DNA of 64,000 nucleotides from Nannochloropsis oceanica (taxonomy: Eukaryota; Sar; Eustigmatophyceae; Eustigmatales; Monodopsidaceae). The stretch lies in the NCBI GenBank assembly GCA_004519485.1, contig CP038114.1, positions 124,001-188,000 on the forward strand. Direction: 5' to 3'. The notes beneath the pieces were generated by a model, which saw nothing but the letters and a program-made list of their open reading frames with translations, was not told where the DNA came from and made no database searches. Numbering within the stretch: the stretch's first letter is position 1; each line of letters opens with the position of its first letter. This document shows positions 58,995 through 64,000 of this stretch, piece by piece. The translations under genes were made by a program, and so were the position numbers.

Positions 58995-59600
58995 ATGGCT
59001 GACGCACTCGAGGGTCTGTCCCCTGAGGAGATTGCCCGCATTGCGGAGTCTCGTAAAAAGCGCTCTTTCAAGAAGTTTACCTTCCGTGGCATCGACCTGG
59101 ACAAGCTGCTGGACCTGAAGCCTGAGGAGCTCCTGCCACTCTTCACCTCCCGTATCCGCCGCCGCCTCCAACGGCCTATTAAGCGCAAGCACAAGGCCCT
59201 GGTGAAGAAGCTGAAGAACGCGAAGAAGAACACGGGCCCCCTGGAGAAGCCTGCCATCATCAAGACCCACCTTCGTGACTTGATCATCACCCCCGAGCTG
59301 ATTGGCTCCATCGTGGCAATCTACAACGGCAAGCTTTTCAACCCCGTCGAGATCAAGCCCGAGATGGTGGGCATGTACACTGGCGAGTTTTCTATGTCTT
59401 ATCGGTACGTGTTGTGGCATGTGCGTTGGTTGGAAGGACTGAAGCTTAATCAGGAAGGAGATAGAAGTGCCCCCGTGCACGATTATTATATGACAAAAAG
59501 GTCTCACATTTCTTTGCTATTCCTCCAACACAGACCCGTGAAGCACGGTCGACCCGGCATTGGCTCTACCAATTCCTCCCGTTTTATCCCTCTCCATTAA
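58995..59600 (+). CDS. RPS15: Cytosolic ribosomal protein uS19 (S15, 158 aa)
   Basis: Exons 58995-59404 and 59534-59600. The protein begins [20 protein letters not shown] and ends [18 protein letters not shown]. It contains the conserved [34 protein letters not shown] and [19 protein letters not shown], and matches eukaryotic S15 along its whole length. The 129-nt intron (GTACGT donor, CAACACAG acceptor) happens to be open and a multiple of three. Leaving it in would insert 43 residues between SYR and PVKHG, which are adjacent in all S15 proteins I know. The protein sits in the head of the 40S subunit near the decoding centre and the subunit bridge. Very strong family match. Confidence 0.96.
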   Translation: MADALEGLSPEEIARIAESRKKRSFKKFTFRGIDLDKLLDLKPEELLPLFTSRIRRRLQRPIKRKHKALVKKLKNAKKNTGPLEKPAIIKTHLRDLIITPELIGSIVAIYNGKLFNPVEIKPEMVGMYTGEFSMSYRYVLWHVRWLEGLKLNQEGDRSAPVHDYYMTKRSHISLLFLQHRPVKHGRPGIGSTNSSRFIPLH

Positions 59601-60075
59601 GCAAAATGAGCCTTATGGCGTGCTAGTGCATGGTACCTGATCCCTGAGTTGCTCTGCGGGGGGAAAGAAGGAGGGGACTTTTTATCTCGTCTCCTTCCTC
59701 CCGTCGCTGTATGGCATGAGTGGATGTGGCCAGGTCAGAGTGAGTTCTCCTGGGGGTGACATTGGGGTGGGGAGAATAGGACACGAAGACAGACGAGGGA
59801 AAGCGTGAAGGAAGACGGCGAGACAAGGGCAAGGAGAAAGAAACAAAATCGAACCCTTATTTCAGAAGACAGATTAAAGCGAGAGAGACGGCCCTCTTCT
59901 TCTTTGTCATACCACCTGTCGTGAAAGTTCCTCTTTTCCCCTAGGACACAAATTTACTACACATACAGCACTGTACAAAGCCCTTTCTTCTTCCCTACCC
60001 TCCTCTTCTTACTATCCCCCGTCCAGTGACTGCTCCACTGAATGTTAACCTACTCACCAGTGTGCAGTTGTCTTT
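59601..60075. other. Convergent intergenic region
   Basis: 475 bp between the 3' ends of uS19 (+) and the ICT1-type gene (-). No exon recognised. Confidence 0.6.
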
Positions 60076-60744
60076 CTACTCATCCCACTTTCTATTCTGC
60101 CTCCGCGCGCTCTTCGTTTCAGACCTCTTTTTCTTCTCCCGCAACCTGTTTTCCTTCTCCCATTCCTGCAATCCAACTCGCATATTCCTCGTCTTGGGCA
60201 CAATCGCCGCCCGAGCCAATGCCTCCTCTAACTTTGATAGGCAATCTTCACGATTCTTAAGCTGTGTCCGATGCTCCTGCGAGGATAGTACCAGCTCCCC
60301 CGCCTTGTTGACTCGATGCCGCTGCTGCTCCAAAAGCCGCCCGCGCATGCCCTGCGGTATCCATTCAGCACTCTCCACATGGAAACGCAATTCCACCCGT
60401 GTGTTAAGTTTATTGACATTCTGTCCACCCGGGCCCGATGACTTGGAGTAGCTGAAGTCGAGGCGATCATGGGGAATGGTCAGCCCGCTGCGGGGCATGT
60501 CGCAGCGAGGGGTCAGGCGGAAGGAACGGCTGGAGGCGGGAGGGGCAAAAGCTTGGACGGTGGGAATAAGACGCCCTACGTACCACCCTCCTCTTGTTGT
60601 CGTTGTTGTTGTTGTTGTTCTGGAAACTGCTGTGGTTAGGCTGCTGAGGCCAGCCCTGGCCAGCGTAGTCAGGATGGCGGACATAATGGTAGTAAGGGCG
60701 ATGATGGTGCTGCGGGTGATCGAAAAAAGGTTGGATTGTGGCAT
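60076..60744 (-). CDS. ICT1: ICT1/ArfB-type peptidyl-tRNA hydrolase, organellar (222 aa)
   Basis: The first in-frame ATG is at 60744. The RF-1 catalytic domain has the GGQ tripeptide in YSKSSGPGGQNVNKLNTRVE (about residue 104) and the family's basic tail (EKENRLREKKKRSETKSARR). This short form without codon-recognition domain rescues stalled ribosomes by hydrolysing peptidyl-tRNA; ICT1/MRPL58 is also part of the mitochondrial large subunit. The leader of about 85 residues is hydrophobic then Ser/Thr/Arg-rich, with a Thr run coded by a plus-strand GTT repeat at about 60600-60618. It contains VQAFAPPAS, which resembles the plastid-import motif, so plastid targeting is an alternative to mitochondria. 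Confidence 0.87.
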   Translation of the reverse strand: MPQSNLFSITRSTIIALTTIMSAILTTLARAGLSSLTTAVSRTTTTTTTTRGGWYVGRLIPTVQAFAPPASSRSFRLTPRCDMPRSGLTIPHDRLDFSYSKSSGPGGQNVNKLNTRVELRFHVESAEWIPQGMRGRLLEQQRHRVNKAGELVLSSQEHRTQLKNREDCLSKLEEALARAAIVPKTRNMRVGLQEWEKENRLREKKKRSETKSARRQNRKWDE

Positions 60745-60987
60745 CCTCCACGGCCCACAGCCGGACAATCAAGTCAGTGCAAATGCACCCCTGTCTTTAT
60801 CTTGTTTCCAGGTGGAAGGAAGGGCATGTTTGAGTTTGGCTTGTGAGACACGCACAAGGGCCGTCGTCCTGATCATGCTCGTCGAACTGCAGAACGGATC
60901 CGATCTCCAGCATAAAAACGGAAAGCAAAAACTCATTTTCCATGAAACAAGGGTCAAAGCTTAAGACAGGTCTATGGATTTTTTGGT
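60745..60987. other. Short intergenic spacer
   Basis: 243 bp between two minus-strand genes. It holds the 3' end of the proteasome gene and the promoter of the ICT1-type gene. Confidence 0.55.
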
Positions 60988-62232
60988 TCAGTGCTGTGGT
61001 AGCTTTAATTTCTCCACCCTAGGTCGGTGTCCTTTTCGCAAAACCACAATCTCCACCCCATCCCCAATGCTTATCTCTCTTTCGGCCCCGGACAAAAACG
61101 CGTCCTTCATCACCCTCAGTGCCTCTTCACACGACAAGGGCACACACCCCTGTCGTACGCTCTGATTACGATCTTCGGTCGTGAACTGATCCAGGACAGG
61201 CTGCATCAATTCCTGGAAATGGGCAGGGAGTGAAGGGAGGGAAGGGAGGATGTTGGTGCTTTGGAGGTTCCTTGCCGTGTACATTATACTCACCTGCCCC
61301 CTGCCACAGCACGCGGCGGCTACTCGATTAAACGAGCCAATAACGTCATAGCTGTAAATAGCGCCCCGGCCTGGTGTGGTGTATGTGGATGGAGAGAAAG
61401 AAAAAGAAAGATGTGAGTGCGCGATGAGAAAGAGGTCCGCCTCTGCTTTCCATTCATTCCTCCCCTACCTTTATCATCCAAACCCGCGACCAAATTGAGG
61501 GCATACATAGGCTGCAGGCGGTGCAAATAAAGGCAATTCGACAAGAATGTGCCAAGGGCCGCCGTACCAATCGGCCGTCCATGCTTAGCTTCGAAGCAGC
61601 TCAAGTCATACGCCATCTAGTCCATTACGAATGGAGTAGAAAGACAAGTAAATCAGGACCTTAAATTCATCAAAGCAGTATAAAGTTCGCAGTAGGAAGT
61701 GACCTGATTTGACCGTACTCATGTTTCTTACCTCGCGACGCAAGGCCGTCGAATCTGCCCAGCTCCCCGCCATGCCCATGTACGTGTGCGACGACACCTC
61801 CATCAGCCGACTCACATTCCGCGTCCGAATCCGATAATCGGAGCTCAACCGCGTATCTGCCCCGATAATGCAATAATCGGACCCGGCCAATGCTAGGACC
61901 GTGCCGCCGTTGTCCTCCACCATCTCGGGCCCCCATTTGTAAGCTTGAGGGCGGTGCGTCGGAAGCGACGCCTCGAGGGAGGACAACCAAGAGTCGGTAA
62001 CCATGCCCGAGGCATCCGAGCTTGAACTTCTGCAGGAAGGTTTTATCCCACTTCCTACAAAGGGTAGGTAAGGCTCTTCGTCTAGGATGGCGCCCCAAAT
62101 GGAAGGTCCGCTTGTCGAGGAGGACGACGATAACGAGTAGCGGGCTTGAGAAGGATGGAGAAGGAGAGAAGTGAGGAGGACGAGGGGTAGGACAACGAAG
62201 ACAACACTACCACGCGCAGTTGCGCAACCCAT
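60988..62232 (-). CDS. PSMB1: 20S proteasome subunit beta type-6 (PBF1/PSMB1), with N-terminal extension
   Basis: Exons 62232-61732, 61616-61469, 61370-61294 and 61212-60988; introns of 115, 98 and 81 nt. The splice-joined core matches the plant PBF1/animal PSMB1 subunit: NGGTVLALAGSDYCIIGADT, then TALRRE/MAYDLSCFEAKHG, LNLVAGLDDK/GRGAIYSYDVIGSFNR, and EEALRVMKDAFLSGAERE. Beta-6 is a non-catalytic ring subunit. Exon 3 is only 77 nt and exists in no long open frame, but restores the family sequence exactly. From the ATG at 62232 the protein has 316 residues and starts with a signal-peptide-like stretch (VVFVVLPLVLLTSLLLHPSQA), strange for a cytosolic/nuclear complex. Starting at the in-frame ATG at 62004 (MVTDSWLSSLEA) gives 240 residues, the usual size. 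I list the longer form but consider the shorter equally likely. Confidence 0.88.
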
Positions 62233-62659
62233 AGTACGATACCCTGTTGACTTTCGGGGTTCGACGGATGTCGGTGGGTGGAAGATGGAGGATAGCGGGC
62301 TTGAAAAGGGTTGGACGTGTTGGGGGATGGGGAGGTTGGCCTTTTTGAGAGGGAAAAATTGTCGTAAAGCAATCTCTTTGCGTCGGCCCTTGGACAAAGG
62401 CCCTTGGAACCAAGGTTCGTCAAAAGCTTATGAAGCTGCAGCAGAACTAATTTATCGTACATCTCAGATAGTGCACAAGCAATGCACAGCTGCAGACACA
62501 GAACTGGCAAATAAATGTTTAAATCGCCGGAGTCTGAATTCTGCACCCAAACTCAAACGCAAACGCCTCACCACATTCAACAACCACAGCCCGCGGCAGT
62601 GACAAAGGAAGCAGGACGACGGCGACAATCTTCGCATTTGTTCGTTGCACGGCTTTGGT
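62233..62659. other. Divergent promoter region, proteasome/coiled-coil gene
   Basis: 427 bp between the two starts. Open frames here have no family motifs. Both promoters should lie here. Confidence 0.5.
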
Positions 62660-64000
62660 ATGACCGACCGCGATTTCGAGGCTGAGGTAAGCAAGGAGGG
62701 GACAAAGAGGGAGGGAATGCGGGCAAAGGGAGGCAGGGGAGAATTCAGGGCTTCCTATCTCTTGCTCACTCTCTGTCCTGTAAGGATCGCAAGCATCTCT
62801 TACACACTCTCTGTCCTGTAAGGATAGCACACATGAAATAAGAAGACCATGAAGAAGAGGAGCGCGCTACGCTGAATCTTGACCTTGGCTTTTCATGTTG
62901 CTCATAATCCTCCATCTATTTCCACCCGCCGCTTAACACAACACAACACAATAGTTGGCCTCCTTAGAGCTGGATGATTCGGGGCCGCATGGCGGACCAG
63001 ACACAAGCGTTGCCAGCTCCCAGCTAACCGATTTCTTGGTGCAACACGGCGTTCTTTCCCCATCCCGCGCCAGTAGCAGGGAGCAACTCGCTGCTCTTTC
63101 CTCCTCCGTTTCCTCCTCCGCGTCCTCCTCCCCTTCCTCCTCCCCTTACCGGGAAACTGCTGCTGCCACCACCACCACCAGCAGGGGTGTAAAAGACACA
63201 AACACAAGCACACCCGAACGTCGAAATCTAGCCAACCGCCTCCATGCTGCCGGTTTTCCAGACCGTGACTCGCACACAGCTTCTTCCTTCCATTCCCGAG
63301 GGGAAGAGAAAGAAGACAGTTGTCTTAACCATTCTCCCCGCAGTGGCGTCTCCAGCCTCGGGCTCGCCTCTCCTCCTCGTCATCCTTATCAACCCATTAT
63401 GCAAGGCACGGGCGGCGAAGCCCTTCCTCTCCCCCGACGCCCCCTCGATACCCCTGCTGCTGCTCCTCCTGCTTCTGCTTCTTCCACACCCTCCTCCTCC
63501 ACCTCTTGGGAAGCGTTAAGTCGGGTACTGCGTCAGGAGGGATACCGAACCGTGAGTGGAAGTGAAGAACCGAGAGAGGTGCTGGGGGTGGTGAGACAGG
63601 TTTTGAGAGACAGGAGGGAGTTGAGTGAATTGCTGAAATCGTACCAAATGGAAAGACAGAGGAGGGATAGCGAGCAGAGAGTGGTGGAGGGACGGTTGGA
63701 AGGAGTAGAACGCGAGAGGGGCAGTTTGAGTGAGACTTTGCAGGCAGCAGAGGACACGGTCAAGGAGTTACTTGGGGAGGTGGAGAGGGCAAAAAGGGAG
63801 GGAGTGGAGGGAGTGAGGGAGCAGAAGGGGAAGAACGCCCAGTTGGTGGCCAAATTGAGGCAAAGCGAGCACCGGGTCAAGCAGAGAGAGGCGCACATCG
63901 ACAAGATGAATAGCAAGCTGGAGGCCATGGTAAGAGAAATGAAGGGGAGGAAGGGAGGGATGGACGGATGGAGGGGTGACAAATTGACGTGTGGGAGGAT
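62660..64000 (+). CDS. Coiled-coil protein, possibly ADIP/SSX2IP-like (partial, runs off window)
   Basis: Assembled from splice sites: exon 1 62660-62686 (MTDRDFEAE, then GTAAGC), exon 2 62955-63929 (after ACAATAG, ending before GTAAGAG). Both are phase 0 and exon 2 has 325 open codons, although no start codon opens it. The first roughly 200 residues are Ser/Thr/Pro-rich with a short helical segment (SSQLTDFLVQHGVLSPSR). From about residue 205 comes SWEALSRVLRQEGYRTV, then a continuous Glu/Arg-rich coiled coil (LRDRRELSELLKSYQMERQR through HRVKQREAHIDKMNSKLEAM). The small globular lead before the coil and the coil's wording recall afadin- and alpha-actinin-binding proteins of centrosomes/basal bodies, but coils align easily and this is tentative. 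The gene continues past 64000. Confidence 0.62.
62767..62825 (+). repeat. 21-bp direct repeat inside intron 1 of the coiled-coil gene
   Basis: CACTCTCTGTCCTGTAAGGA-T occurs at 62767-62787 and 62805-62825 (period 38). Each copy carries CTGTAAGG, which resembles a 5' splice site, so the intron holds two extra donor-like sequences. Confidence 0.85.

Noticed and set aside
63533-63982. 149-codon Ser/Leu-rich minus-strand frame
   Set aside because: Mirror of the coiled coil encoded on the plus strand, whose splice-joined frame is far more protein-like.

Overview
This is nuclear DNA of a compact eukaryotic genome. Genes alternate strands and lie close together. Introns are short (about 70-290 nt) with plain GT-AG borders. 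Many proteins carry long Ser-, Glu- or Gly-rich low-complexity stretches. At least one product has a signal peptide followed directly by a Phe-containing cleavage motif (ATA/FQTP), the plastid-import signature of algae with secondary red plastids. Together this points to a photosynthetic stramenopile; a eustigmatophyte such as Nannochloropsis/Microchloropsis is my best guess, by inference only. There is no sign of a bacterial, organellar or viral contig.

Layout: 0.7-4.6 kb OTU-type deubiquitinase (+). 5.1-13.1 kb giant IQ-motif/armadillo-like protein (-), head to head with a smaller armadillo-like protein at 14.1-15.9 kb (+). 16.8-19.3 kb FAD monooxygenase (-). 19.7-21.1 kb TrmO-type tRNA methyltransferase (+). 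21.1-25.0 kb gene-poor stretch with an ankyrin-like exon remnant and short repeats. 25.0-25.7 kb unknown protein. 26.5-27.5 kb Sec14/CRAL-TRIO protein (-). 27.9-30.3 kb PUF6/PUM3-type protein (+). 30.7-31.9 kb plastid-targeted MDR oxidoreductase (+). 32.4-34.1 kb tRNA dimethylallyltransferase (-). 34.8-43.0 kb UBR-box/RING E3 ligase (+). 43.6-45.0 kb type I membrane glycoprotein (-). 46.2-48.5 kb trehalase (+). 49.9-52.2 kb MRS2-type magnesium channel (-). 52.1-53.1 kb damaged phytanoyl-CoA-dioxygenase-like gene (-). 53.1-56.0 kb accessory region with twin hairpins, tandem duplications and the C-terminal zinc-knuckle/RuvC-III tail of a Fanzor (eukaryotic TnpB) nuclease. 56.0-58.4 kb PYROXD2-like oxidoreductase (-). 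59.0-59.6 kb ribosomal protein uS19 (+). 60.1-60.7 kb ICT1-type peptidyl-tRNA hydrolase (-). 61.0-62.2 kb proteasome beta-6 subunit (-). 62.7-64 kb (continuing) coiled-coil, possibly ADIP-like gene (+), which I assembled from splice sites.

Functional themes: protein turnover (OTU enzyme, N-recognin E3, proteasome subunit) and translation or tRNA position-37 modification (TrmO, dimethylallyltransferase, uS19, ICT1, PUF6). I see no evidence that these are more than chance neighbours. The most unusual items are the Fanzor tail, the UBR ligase whose RING loop carries an SH3-like domain, a proteasome subunit with a signal-peptide-like leader, and two genes with exactly 129-nt introns that lack stops and keep the frame.
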